From Wolfiporia cocos (taxonomy: Eukaryota > Basidiomycota > Agaricomycetes > Polyporales > Phaeolaceae): a stretch of 64,000 nucleotides of DNA. A model generated the notes under the pieces. That model was not told the DNA's origin and searched no databases. It saw only the letters and a list, made by a program, of their open reading frames with translations. Positions 48,201 to 63,504 of this stretch are shown one piece after another. The stretch is taken from positions 558,001-622,000 of the forward strand of contig JACCLO010000007.1 in NCBI GenBank assembly GCA_029448655.1, read 5' to 3'. Each line of letters starts with the position of its first letter. Within the stretch, counting starts at the first letter, position 1. A program made the translations under genes and the position numbers.

Positions 48201-48907
48201 TTATGAGGACACAGGGGCCTCAAATTCCGGCTCCACCGATCTCAGCCATGCTGGGGTCCTTGAAACTCACGCGGAAGCTCAGCAGAAAACACATGAGGCT
48301 GCGACAACGTACATTACGAGAGACAAGGTGGCGAACGGCTTGGCACTTGACGAATACAAAGACGAATCGGTAATCGACAACAACGTTAGGAGTGCTGAGA
48401 CGCTCGTAAGTGTGGGTGCTGTGAGCAGTTCCCCGAAGAATCACTCTCCTGAGGCTACAAACGCAAATCCTAACATCGCTTCTTCTGGATCACGTAAGTC
48501 ATAGTACCTGTCAAAGAGCATCCGATGTTGATATCACTCTAGAGAGACTTGATGTTGAGAGCCGGCTACCTAGGGACGACGCAGCCACTCAGGACACCGC
48601 ATTGACTGGCGAAGATCCTCAATGCCAGACTCATCTCGACTCTATTCCGGCCCCTGTCCCCGACGCATCGCTTGGTTCCCAGCTGCAGCAGAGCAGCCAG
48701 CCACCAACAGGTATGTTGCCCGCAATACATATCGCAATCGGCACTTACCTCTGAAACGTAGCCGGTGCCGGTGTTACCGAGGATTTGACTGCCTTCTCTC
48801 CTCATGGTGACTTCATCACAGACCATTCCGCAGGCGAATTTGATCCACATCTCTTCGACTGGGAAGATCATGGCGATTTGTTTCAATCAGCTGCTTATGC
48901 TACATAA
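45204..48907 (+). CDS. Unrecognised nuclear-type protein, paralogue P1 (12 exons)
   Basis: Model: join(45204..45410, 45465..45551, 45603..45743, 45805..45873, 45923..46064, 46118..47491, 47549..47617, 47673..47756, 47804..47929, 47987..48493, 48543..48710, 48762..48907), 1039 aa, all GT-AG with consistent phase. An N-terminal domain of about 215 residues is coded by five short exons (VDFIEKKDLTRDQLTWRTAI, then GVKRYIFIWRTE, then DIFLSIISNGKLMSTDKSVW). It is followed by basic clusters (RRTRTRKATSASTGRRR, RPLKRIRM), a long Pro/Gln/Ser/His-rich disordered middle and an acidic, aromatic end (FDPHLFDWEDHGDLF). It shares domain order and the position and phase of its first introns with the gene at 54181-57049. 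Basic region plus acidic tail suggest a chromatin or transcription factor, but no known DNA-binding domain is seen. A mating-type homeodomain protein was considered and excluded. Confidence 0.7.
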
Positions 48908-49135
48908 CTCACTCATACACTCAAGCACATTGCGATCATGTTATGGAGCACGTTATTTGCATCAGGATAGGTTCAGTGCACATGAAACACGTCTATCACT
49001 GCGCGAACTCACCACAATATATATACCAAACGTCTTCTCACTCACTCATGAGAGACGACGTTTTGTATATATTGTACAACATACATCGTAATCAAATGCT
49101 CATATTTCCTGGAGTCTATCCTGCTAGGATGTAGA

Positions 49136-52552
<3,417 letters not shown>

Positions 52553-53100
52553 TTAGTTTCTGGCCGGGATGAAAATCCAATGACTGCGCGGATCGGTAGA
52601 CGTCGAATTGCTCTCGGCCTGCAGTATATTCATTGAGTACTATTATTATATTCTTGGGGGAAGTCGTACAGGTGTCCCCTCCTGGTCATCAGGTAAACTC
52701 ATGCAAACTTCAGTGTCGGTGGCGGAAATCCTGTGGACAAAAAGATCTTTATGAGGGCCTTGGTGCTGAAACTTGTTTGAACTCACGTGTATTGATCTTT
52801 CTTCCTAGTCTCTTTAATATCGAATTGCTTCGTCGAACCGTACCCAACGTATCCCCCTTGAGCCTTGTTTTCGATGGTATATTTTCCGTTTCCCAGCTTG
52901 ACAATGTTCCACTGAAATGCACACAGAATCTATAGTAATCTCCACTGAGCTTCAATGACAAATCCGTAACATACCTTGCAGGAATCATCCTTCGCATCCC
53001 CAGTGGCCACGACGGGGGAGCGATCGGCGCTGTCAGGCATTGAGAGGAAATTCTGGCTGCGGACGTTTTGGATGATGTACTGTCCAGTCTCAAGCACCAT
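52553..53100 (-). CDS. Small beta-trefoil protein (ricin-B-lectin-like fold)
   Basis: Model: complement(join(52553..52618, 52670..52730, 52787..52911, 52975..53100)), 125 aa, GT-AG introns. It begins MVLETGQYIIQNVRSQNFLS and has the repeated pattern of small fungal beta-trefoils: CKWNIVKLGNGKYTIENKAQ, then GGYVGYG, and near the end DPRSHWIFIPAR. There is no signal peptide. Fungal proteins of this size and shape include ricin-B-type lectins and the mycocypin/mycospin type of protease inhibitors; sequence inspection alone does not separate these. No catalytic toxin domain is attached. The protein is somewhat shorter than the usual 140-150 residues, so an exon boundary near the third exon may be slightly off. 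Confidence 0.68.
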
Positions 53101-54180
53101 TATGAATCTGCAGCGATGCTGTAGAATGGGTGGGGCTATCCCGATCTATATACTTCAGAGCGTTTTATACGGTCAACCAGAGAGCAATTGAGACAATCTG
53201 GGCCAGCGATGATCCGGTAGTATTGAAATTTGTGCGTGTCAAATGCATGGTGCGGAGCATGAAGACGTAGTTCCTAAATCTAGGGGATCATCTCATGCAG
53301 CTGACTTTGAAGATAGAATAAAGAAAGCTTCCGCGTGTATACAAGTAGATTTGTATTCGAGTAATCATTGACTGATACGGTGCAGCTATGAATACAAACT
53401 AGAACTGTAGCTCTTGCGCCCGGGTGCAATTGTTTAGTATATTCCAAGCAACGATCATCACACCTCTTGCTGGATTCCGTGTAAATGTCGGAAGTGCATT
53501 TGTCGAAACTACACACCAGGAGCGTACTCAATACGTTTATGAAGTGAGCTGCTGAGATTAGAGTAATGCCGTGCGTACGACTAAGCCGTAAAAATGAAAT
53601 ACGCGCTTTGGGCATTCATACTGAGCGATTAGTTAGGGCTACACATGCGGTCTACGTTCAGTGAATCAGGTTCACCATGGTAAAAATTGTATTGAATTAT
53701 ATCTTCAGCAATGACACATCAATATATCGGCTCGCAGGGATCTCCTGGTTTTAAGTCGCGTCGATATTATTGAATCGTGATCAACAGTACTGAGACTGCG
53801 GGCTCTCATTCTATTTGAACCCCTCCTCCTGTGCCAGGGGTATCCCACAAAGTAGTGAAACTCATGTCTGGCATTAATCGGATATGGTGCCCAAACGTTG
53901 ACAAGTCTATACCGCTATACACGTTGATATTTTATCTCCTAATGCGAATCTGCAAGGGAGATTCCAATGGCATACGAAATCAAAGAACTTGCAGCGTATT
54001 CCAGTATCAATCAGCGATGTTGTAGCATTGGTACTCTGATGACAGTATGAAACGGCCTATGCATTAGCTAGTGTCTCAAGAGATGTCTAGTGACCTGTGA
54101 GAAGAATGGAACGAAAATCCAGGGTCTAATATGTCATCTGCTCATGATTCACTCAGTAAAATTCCACGATATTCGCACAA
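53101..54180. other. Intergenic region
   Basis: 1.08 kb between the beta-trefoil start codon and the 3' end of paralogue P2. It should hold the beta-trefoil promoter. ORFs are short; nothing else was recognised. Confidence 0.4.
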
Positions 54181-57049
54181 CTACTCACCTGAGAGAGAAA
54201 ATAAGGATGCATCAAAAAGGTCGACCGTGCTCAGATCGAAGTTATCGTCTATAAGCCCGACGGGCGCGCGGACGCTCGATATGTAATCGCCATTATTATT
54301 GATTACGGAAGGACCGTCACCGCCGTTGTTTCCATGTAACGCACCACTCTCGTGCGAGGAGTGTATTCCTATCCCCGGGGTACAGTCAGCTGTGACACCC
54401 TCGGCCTCGTACGTAGTGCCTTCTTCTGCTTTGCTGCGTGACGTATGGATGATAGGGCCTACGAGGGCTCTCAAGATGAGATAAGAAGTGGGGTATGAAG
54501 AGTGTACGCACGATCCGGAAGCACAAGTGGCCCGATATCAACAGATGGGGCTGGTCCTGACTGTGTATTGCTCGTATCTGTGATCTGAAACCCTCCGTTT
54601 TCAGCCCCGCTATGTGTTGCGCAGATCTCTGCATCAGATAGCTGAGCCTCTATAGTCGCGGTCGTAGCAGTGCATCCATACCTGTTTCTGTCGGAGAATC
54701 ACTTGACACATCACCGCCAAATAGGTCGTCGTCATCATCCGAATCTTCGCACAATTTATCATCGACAGAAGCTGAGGCGTTTATCAAGGTCACGTCCCAC
54801 GAATGATAATTTGCATCGAACAAGACAGGACATACCTTTTTCTTGTGGCCGTTGAGGTGATGAGAAGAGATCGTCAGAGGAATTCTTGCAGGCGCAAATT
54901 GGGAGGGACGGTGCAGCTCCACGGGATATAGAATCACTGGGGCCCACTATATGTTCGCCCTCTTGTTGTACGATCACAGATGTATCAGCCTCATTGAGGA
55001 TTTCGCGCGTTGCATCATAGGTTGATGTGTTTTGCAGAGTAATTACATTTGAAGAGGTTGGGGACGATAACTTGTCTTCCAGGAAATCATTTATTCCCCC
55101 TAATGGTAGCGCCATTGTATTCAGAGACAGTGCTGTCGGAGACGATAATGTGTCTCTCAGGAAATCTTCAAATTTGTCACCTAATTTGCCACATAAGGGC
55201 GACGAAACATTTGATGGTTGTGTTTGAGGGCTAGGTAGGATATGCTCCGAAAGACACCTTGACGGACGCGCAGGTGGTGATGTTGCGCTGTGAACGGCAA
55301 TTGGAGACGGTGACGACACTAAGATCGGTAGTGTAATGGCCTCTCGGACACGCTTCTTGCTTCTGTGGGCTTCAGAGAGCGAGGTGTGAACAACCTCTGG
55401 GGAGATTTCGGATGCAATCACAGGAGAAGGTGCAGCCTTAGAAATATTCCGGAAAGCTACAGGCGGTGGGTCGATGATCTCTATAGACGGTGAGCGACTT
55501 CTCGAGTGGGGCTCGCGAACAGGTAATGTCGCCGAGGGCTGGCTCTTGATAGAACGTTGCCGCTTAGCGGGGCGGGAATGATTGTCGACATCTCTTGACA
55601 GAGTCAGTTCCTTTCGCACGCGTTTCTTGGCTTTCTCTGCGGATGTGTCAGGAGATTTATGCGCAGGCGCAGGGAAGGGAGTAGGTTGCGGAACAGATGC
55701 AATCAGTCGCTCGTATCGCTCACGAGGATATTTGCGTCGTGAGGCAGCAGTCCTCGCACATTCTGGAATAGAGTTGGCGGCTACCATCTTGGCAAATTCG
55801 CCTTTGACATATGCTCCTTTAGATGTGCTTGTCTGTTGAATAGCACGATCCGGTGTGGCGTGTGAACTGAGGATGGCGTACGAACTAGATGTGGCTTGCG
55901 AGCAAGATGCGTTAGGGTGCGCCCTTCTAGAGTCTGTCAAAGGCTGCGGGGGTGGAGCAGAGCACACAGCAATGGATGTTGATGTAGCAGCTTGTACGGT
56001 ATCTTGTGATGTTACGTCTATGGCCTGCCCAATAGATGCTTCAGCACTTGGGTCTGTGAATGCCACAAATGCTGGCTGCGACATAGAATGGGCCCGAACG
56101 AGCGACTCTTGGGCTGGATATGGCTTAGGGCGGTGTGGATTATCTATGAGATCCTGCTGATCAAGCGCAGATTGATGGCTAGCTCTGAGCTGCCTGTACC
56201 GCGTTGCTGCCTGTTGTGTCTTCCAAAAAGACGTCTCTGCTTGAATGTACAGAATAGGCTCTGGTAATCTCCACATCAGTACACAGGCGTTAAGAAGACG
56301 CCATCCTGCTTACTCCGCAGCGATTCCGGCTGGAAACCTTGAAGCAGACGTTGGACTCCAAGAGGCCCATCCAGTTGAATAATATCGGGTCTCCCGCTGT
56401 CCACCTATGGATTGCTCAAGCGAAGAAAGTACGCACAGAAGGTGGCCACATACCCATTTCCACAATTTCTGATCTTCGGAGCTGAGCTCGCCTGACGAGA
56501 ATATCGATAGATTGATTCCACGCTGAGAGGAGTCATCTAATTACCAACAAGCGTTGAGAGGCATGAAGTAACATACAGATACAATCTCTGCGCAAATATC
56601 CGATGTCACTTGTAGCTTCGGGTCAGCTGTGCGTGTTGACCTTCGCAGAAGGATATAGTGGGCCACAACTTTCTCGTTATGAATAGCTGCTTCCTCTTCG
56701 AGTTCTGTGGTCCGCTGTAGAAGCCACAGTGAGTGTTGGTCCCATGCAGATATATAATGTCGACATACTCTCAACGCTCGTGCTATGCCTGCACCCAACG
56801 TTCCTGGCTGAAACAAGCTCGTCTTTCTGTGCAGCTGTGATGTGTAAATAACTCGTCACATTTCTGCAGAGACGATGAAGGAGAGGAAGTTACAGTTGCA
56901 TCAGGAAAAAGTTGCTTTATTCTTTGTTCCAGCTGTTCCGCCCATTTGTCGTGGACTTCGGCCACATGGGCCTCTGCACTAAGGGATTTCTTTTCGATAA
57001 GGGTGACTACGGTCACAGCGGTGGCGATCAAGGGCACAATTGAGGTCAT
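54181..57049 (-). CDS. Unrecognised nuclear-type protein, paralogue P2 (9 exons)
   Basis: Model: complement(join(54181..54467, 54512..54649, 54682..54771, 54836..56260, 56314..56404, 56454..56522, 56577..56714, 56769..56834, 56894..57049)), 819 aa. Start: the first in-frame ATG, since the longer open frame begins only with GTG at 57130. The N-terminal exons pair with those of P1: VVTLIEKKSLSAEAHV, EKVVAHYILLRRST, and a 69-nt exon INLSIFSSGELSSEDQKLWK that matches P1's 69-nt exon base count and phase. Then come disordered sequence with KKRVRKELTL, RPAKRQRS and KKRVREAITL clusters, an acidic run EDSDDDDDLFGGDVSSDSPT, and an acidic/aromatic end (DDNFDLSTVDLFDASLF). This architecture suggests a nuclear regulator; no named domain was recognised. 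The alternative is a fast-evolving fungal-specific family of other function. Confidence 0.68.
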
Positions 57050-59179
57050 ACTAGCTGTATGAGGAGCAGATTGAAGAAGGTGTGGCCCGCTGTTGATATA
57101 TCTTGCTGGCTGAGGTTTGGACAAAGGCACGAGTGGCGTAGAAGCACGCGGACGCGACCCGACGCACTGTGGCCTCTGATCGGATTTCGGCGCTCAGCCA
57201 CAGCCGCCACTGTGCACCGCATCTACGCGTCATTAATGAATACGCGTAAAACGCGTGTACACAGCATGCCTGAGACACTCCACACATACCATTGGTTCAA
57301 CTTTCGTAAACGCATAATCCTATTATTATTGCATGCATATGAGCACTAGGTTGTTCTGAGTATACCCAAGCACCCCACCACTCGCATCAACGGCCGTCGA
57401 GTGCATGTGCAAGTATGGCATCCATAAGCTTCAGAATGAGGTGAATATCGCATTGGCGCATCTTCTGAAAAACTATTATTGAATAGCGTGTCATATGCAG
57501 AATGGGAGTAATATGCGGATATTGGTGAAGAACATCGCTGGAGTTCTCGGATGTCCGCATTGAGGTAATGCTAATGAGTATACGCCTGAGTCGCAATAAG
57601 CTCATAAGCTCATCAGCAAATGTCTTGACTTGTTAATTTCCCTCACCTATTGGCATCGATAAACCACAGCGATGCCTTCGTAGTCGCGTCAGTTTCCGTT
57701 TGCGTCAGGAGACTTGCCGTGTGCAGGATGGTCTGAGATGACATCCTCTTGATTGGTAACCAGGGGATAAGTGAAACTTTATTTTGTATACGCGCACTTT
57801 TAAGGCTATAGTTGGGCTGCCGTATCGATGTACAAAAGCGCCGACTTACATAAGTTGGCATTTCTGACTTGGTTTATCACCTTGGCAGTAAACCGTAATA
57901 AACCCAGATTGGCGCCCACCCGCGCTCCCGCGGACACAACTTCGTCGTGTAGGGTGCCACGTAGTATGAGCTCTGCCTTACTGTAGCTGACACGGGATGA
58001 ATATTTAATGACTGATTATGGTGCACAGACCGGCTTTGCTCCATATTTAGATGCAGCTGTCAAGTAGCCGTGCATAGGTCAGGCCCAACTGGTAGATGAT
58101 GCACAGTAGCATATATATAGTTAGGGCGTCGCACGCGCAATTTCTCGTTGAGCTTTGACGACTCTTCTATATAAGTCAGAATGTATAGCATGCACTTCGC
58201 GCCAATTACTAAGTGGACAAGCAAGGCATTCGCCCAGTGTACGTACAGTGCTACGATATATGCTTTAATCCTATGATATATCTATGGCGCAGTTGTTTCA
58301 TTATCATAGGGATGGGCCGTTATAGGGCGCTCAGAGGCGCTCACCCGACGCGTCGATATTCACGTGATACTTGGCGCTTATCTACGCAAACCCGCTGGGT
58401 AATTAACCTCAAGTATACATCGCAGTGAGCTGCGCATACCTCAGTCTTAGCGTCTGCGCAACGACTGAATTGAGAGTGGAAGCAGGGCGGTGAGACTTCT
58501 TGAACATAAAGACATGCGATTGGTGGCATTCGCAGGAAAACGCTGCGGTCTTGGTCACTGGCGTTTGTACTCATCGATGAGTACAAACGCCATTAGCACC
58601 TTGCATTTCTTTCCAAGTTGTCCCGGACCTGTAGTCTATCCTGAACGCTGTGCTCTGTCTTGAGGCTTGCATATGAAATTCCTGCAACCAGTCAGGTGTT
58701 GAAGCACCACGGGGTCATTCCGCCGTCTTCAGGTGTCTTGCCGTGACCCTACAGTACCAGGTAGCTCGTCACGATGGTATCGATCCTGCATTCCAAGATC
58801 ACTAGCCTAGGAACGCGCTCTAAGATGGCTGCTGAGTGCCGCTACTTGACCTGATGTCTCTGCGCACCTAATGACCGGCGAACATGAATGGCAGCCATAG
58901 TTCTCACAGCGCAGTGTAGCGCGTTTCATCCAGACCGCCGCCCTCGGCAGAATGCATATATGCTCACGCGACTCCTCCATGATCACAAATGTACAGTTCG
59001 AAGCCACCTGCTGCAGGGCGAACTCCTGAGTATGAATGGAACGCGCCTTCCTGTGACGTCAGACATGTGAGCACTCCTTTTCTACGGCGCGGGCGTAGCG
59101 CATATTAAGTTACGCTCTCGCTCTCCCCCCTGTTGCCTCAACACAATCTTCGCTTGCAAGTCCCAGGCTGACCTCGACG
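57050..59179. promoter_or_regulatory. Divergent intergenic region, P2 to the DUF4243 pair
   Basis: 2.1 kb between divergent genes, with short ORFs only. It contains the perfect palindrome at 58559-58592. The left end should hold the P2 promoter and the right end, from about 59050, that of the DUF4243 gene. Confidence 0.4.
58559..58592. repeat. Perfect 34-bp palindrome
   Basis: The half-site TGGCGTTTGTACTCATC is followed with no spacer by its exact reverse complement; the centre lies between 58575 and 58576. The next base on each side does not pair. It could be a cruciform-forming sequence, a dimeric protein-binding site or a fold-back scar. Confidence 0.97.
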
Positions 59180-60957
59180 ATGGCAAACGCTGCCGAACTT
59201 GACGCACTGTTTCCTTTGCCCTCTGAGCCGCCCACTCTATTGGCGCCTGCCCGTTGGCCTGGGATCACTCACGAGTCTGGCCTTGCTCTCGCGAGAACCT
59301 TAAAGGACAATCATAAGAGGTGGCATATCTTCTTCAATGACTTAGGCTTCCACAAGTAAGGTGTATTGTGCTGTCCAGAAACCATGATTGAGGCGTACGT
59401 GCTGTCCAGCCATGCGTCGCACCATCTTCTGGCCATTTACTCGCTCGGCGCCCAAGGCCCTCTCCTAGAGGCTGCATACAATACGCATGTTATGCGCCCC
59501 GCATTCAAGTCCCCGGGGCCGATCGACGAGAAAAAGTTCCATGAGCATCTTGGAAACGAGAAGTAAGCGCCCCCGGGCGGTGTGGCTGTCATTTGACCGG
59601 TGTACATCAGGTATTACAATGCCTACCTCGAGTTCTTCTCAGAGACTCTACTTGAGAAGGGAGGACGGGCTGTACTCGAAGAGTACATTTTCTCTGCGAA
59701 AGCAAACATATCGTCTCCCGTGTTTGGCGCGCCGCCAATGCAAATGCTGAGTCGTTGGATGGCGGGGCTCCTCCATCCGCTCATACACACCGGGTACGGT
59801 GCTGAGTTTGGGCTGCTCGGAATGCTCGCAGAGGGTGAGCTACACGCTCATGTCCATCTTGTGCACGCGGTGAACTGGGTCCACGTCCAGGTCTTGCGCA
59901 AACCGCTATTCACCCCGCAGCTGCTCCTGTACTAATACCGCCTTCTCTGTTCAAGTACGCCATCACTACGTCCTCCGACACCGTCAATGCGTCCGTTTCT
60001 CGCCTCACCGCGCTCCTCCCCTCCCTAGTTCTCGACAAGGAACAGCAGACCCTCTCTAGCCACGGCGTGCAAACGGCGAAAGAGCCGAGCGTGCACGCCC
60101 TCACCGTGCTTGCGCAAATCCTACACAACCGAGACTTCTCCTTTCGCGCGATTGGGCTACCGACGGAGGATAAAGACGATAATAACGCGCTGAAGCGCGT
60201 GATTGAGCTGCGCGGGGAGCAACTGGTCGCGCTTGCGGAGGCGTGGACGGTAGACGGGACGAATGCAGATGAGGTGGCGGGCAAGATCGAGGAGCTGACG
60301 TTGATGAATGTGTTGATGTATGGCGTTGGCGGGTGGGCAGGGCGCGAGACGTCTAAGACGAAGCAGTTCAATGCAGACTTCTTCCTGTAAGCTCCTCGTC
60401 CACCGCGTCGATATATGACTAACGGACGCTATGCCAGACTGCACCTCGTGACGTCTGTGCTGTTCTTGCCCTCTCTCGTCGCGTACCTCTCCCCTTCATC
60501 CTCCTCCATCCTCCTTCGCTCCTACTTCCTCAACTCCCTTGCCTGGTACGTCGCACGCGGGCGCCCCGCGCTCCCCATACGCGACTTCTACGCGTCCGTC
60601 CCTACGCGCCCGCGCGAGCATGGTGTGCCGCACACCGCGCCCGGTAAGGACACGCTCGTCACGTCGGACCCGTCGCCGAACCCGTGGGTCCCGATCGTGC
60701 AGACGACGCTGATGCACCCCGACGACCACTTGTGCAAGCTGCAACGCGCGCTCGCGCACTTCGATAGGATGTGGGGGACGCGGCAGCCTGAGTACCTGGA
60801 GAGTCTGGCGCAGGTGGGGGGTGCGCCACTTGAGGGCGCGGAGCTGCTTGATGGGACTCTGTGGCTGCGTGTTGCAGGATTAAGTGCAGATAGGCTCGGG
60901 TGGATGCGCGAGGGGGAGGCAAATAAGGGATGGGACTTCCATGGGTTCTATGAGTGA
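59180..60957 (+). CDS. AflY / questin-oxidase-like protein (DUF4243), tandem copy 1
   Basis: Model: join(59180..59355, 59410..59562, 59611..59834, 59891..60386, 60438..60957), 522 aa, all GT-AG. Members of this family (AflY, GedK) carry out Baeyer-Villiger-type ring-opening of anthraquinones in fungal polyketide pathways, but many copies are of unknown function. Family blocks: GITHESGLALARTLKDNH, FHNHASHHLLAIYSLGA, YYNAYLEFFSETLLEKGG, HTGYGAEFGLLGMLAEGLAQ, LMNVLMYGVGGW, NADFFLLHLVTSVLFLP, ARGRPALPIRDFYAS and HPDDHLCKLQRALAHF. Conserved His pairs (HASHH, HPDDH) are the likely functional residues. No polyketide synthase or other biosynthetic gene is in view, so a cluster role is not supported. 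It is followed 502 bp later by a sister gene on the same strand. Confidence 0.88.
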
Positions 60958-61459
60958 TACGTCAAGTTGCGGTCTTTGTACGGTGTGTTGTGTTCGCTAT
61001 CGAGCTTGTACATTGATTCACCGCTATACGTACGTTTGACTGGAATGCCAGCGGCATCATTGGCTGATCAGATTGTGACAACTCGCGACTGAGATTCACG
61101 TGAACGTGACATGCCTGGCATATCGGCGGACGCATCATCAGCTCGAGAGAGTAAGCACCCTCTAGAAATTTGAAACGCTTTCGCATCGCTGACTACTGCC
61201 TGGAGAATATAGAAATTCGAAGTCCTGCCAGGGTGACGAGTCCTGGCGGCATCGAATTCATAAGTTCCGATACTGTACGGCACATGAACAGCTGATTGAT
61301 GCGATGTCATCAGCGTCATGACACGAACATTCAGTTCGCCCTGATTTCGAAGATGGACTATTCATCCGGACCATAACGCGTCGCGTCGAACGAACAATCC
61401 TGTGAGTATATAGAGGCAAGTTTTAACTACAATGACCAGTAACCTAGCGACTTGCAGAG
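60958..61459. promoter_or_regulatory. Spacer between the tandem DUF4243 genes
   Basis: About 500 bases: 3' UTR of copy 1 and promoter of copy 2. No repeated element was seen. Confidence 0.4.
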
Positions 61460-63259
61460 ATGGCCTCCGAGACTGTTGACCTTGACGTGTTCTTCTCAAT
61501 CCCTTCGCCGCCTCCATCCTTGCTTTGCCCTGAACGTTTTGCGGGCATTACACACGAAAGCAAGCTTGCTGTGGCGAAGACTCTCAAAGCAGACTATGTG
61601 CACCGACATGGCTTCATTAACGAAGCTGGCTTCCACAAGTATGTACTCATGTCACTCGTGATTAAATGTTCTGACGCACCTTTATTAGCCATTGCTCCCA
61701 TCACTTGCTGGCTGCATTTGCCTTGGGCGCACCGCCACAGTTGTTGAACGCTATTTACGACGCCCATGAAGTACGAACGCTTCCGGCGCTCAAGTCACCC
61801 GGAGCGATAACCCAAGAGAACTTCTACGATCACCTCGGCGACAAGAAGTGTGTCTCTCTTAATTCCCTGCCTTACTCACAGGATGAATCATCACAGATAC
61901 TATGCGGCATACTTGCAGTTCTTCCAACAAATTCTACTTGAGAAAGGTGCCGCAGCTGTTATCGAGGAACATGTGTTCTCGCGTGAGGCCAATTTTGCCG
62001 AGAACACGCCCAGGAAGCAGCCTCGCCAGATGCTACTTCGTTTCTTTGCAGCCCTCTACCACTCAATGATCTACGTTGGATATGGCCTCGAGTTCGGGAT
62101 ACTTGGATTGGTCGCCGAAGGCATGCCGCTTCAGCCTATGTGTTGTTTGATTGAGATCAATGACACTCTCATTCTGCTGACGATGTAGGCCTCGCACAAA
62201 CTGCCTGCCACCCCGTTCACACGCCCGGCCTTCTCACTCCTGAGGACTTCGAAACAGCTGAAACAGCACGATCCGCCAACGGCACGTCTCTTCATACTCT
62301 GACGTCGAAACTCTCGTCTCTGCTGTTGAATGTGCCCAAAGATGTCAGCGCTGCTCCCGAAGCTGCCAAGAATACTGACAAAGCAGATGTCCATGCATTC
62401 GCCATCCTCTCACGCATTCTGAGTGACGAGCGATTCTCGCCGTCCGCTTTGGGTCTTGAGCCGACAGACGACGTCTCAGCTGTAATGATTGACTACCTCA
62501 ACAAGACGGCAGATACCAGGAGGGACGTCTTCTTGTCGTATTCGCAAGAGTGGCTGCCGGATCTGCACAATGCCGGGAATATCGAGCGCAAGATTGAGGA
62601 GCTGTCTTGGATGAACGCACTGCTGTACGGCGTTGGCGGCTGGTACAAGCGTGGCATATCTCCGAACAAGAAGTTCAACGCGGACTTCTTCGCGTGCGTA
62701 TTCGTTACGCTTCATAGCTATATATTCTAACATCTCTGTTAGGATGCACATGGTCACCTCAACTCTCTTCTTCCCACCCCTCGCAGCTTACCTCTCCACT
62801 GCATCTACCACCCTCCTCCTCCGCACCTACTTTCGCACGTCCCTTGCCTGGTGGGTCTCGCGCGGCCGCCCTGCCCTCCCTATTCGGGAGTTCTACGCGT
62901 CAACGACGCCCACACCTGCTCAGTACGGCGCCGATGCCGTGAAGCCGGCGCAGGGCACCCTCGCCCCAGAGACCATCACACCAAACGCATGGCTCCCGAT
63001 TGTGCAGACGTGCCTGATGCATACAGATGATCACCTCTGCAAGATCCAGCGCACTCTGGCGCACTTTGCAAAGCTATATGGGGACCGGCCTGCAGGTTCG
63101 TTGGCCGGCGAGAACACGGATCAAGATAGATTGGACGGCGTGGAATTGATTGATGGGACCTTATTTGTCCGTATCGCTGCATTGACAGCCGATAGGATCG
63201 GATGGATGAGGGAAGGCCAGGAATTCATTTTCTGGGATCTGAACGCCTCCTTCGATTGA
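61460..63259 (+). CDS. AflY / questin-oxidase-like protein (DUF4243), tandem copy 2, with a GC-AG intron
   Basis: Model: join(61460..61638, 61689..61847, 61897..62120, 62189..62693, 62743..63259), 527 aa. All four introns lie at the same positions and phases as in copy 1, and exon 3 is 224 nt in both. Shared blocks include CPERFAGITHESKLAVAKTL, FHNHCSHHLLAAFALGA, YYAAYLQFFQQILLEKG, YVGYGLEFGILGLVAEGLAQ, YGVGGWYKRG, NADFFAMHMVTST and HTDDHLCKIQRTLAHF. Intron 3 (62121-62188) starts with GC, where copy 1 has a GT donor (GAGG/GTGAGC). No alternative GT donor keeps the frame. The acceptor of intron 2 at 61896 was preferred over one at 61881 because it aligns with copy 1. The function is presumably like that of copy 1; sequence divergence is large enough for different substrates. 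Confidence 0.87.
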
Positions 63260-63504
63260 AATGACGTTCTCATCATGCTGCCACCATCAATCTGTGATTG
63301 TAGTATTGTACGCCATCATGCATCTGCATCAACCCCCACTCGACGTGTACGATAGTCATTGCCGCTCAATGTACAACTACTTGCTTGAATGTAAACGCTG
63401 TCATATAGTTTGATCACTCAGCTCGAGAATCTTTGATAGTTGTATCAATGATCTAATGATCTATCGTAGATATAGTCTGCGCTAATCTTTCTACAGCCAT
63501 CACT

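Noticed and set aside
57050..57130. Upstream extension of P2 to 57130
   Set aside because: It would start with GTG; the first ATG in frame is at 57047-57049, close to the region that aligns with P1.
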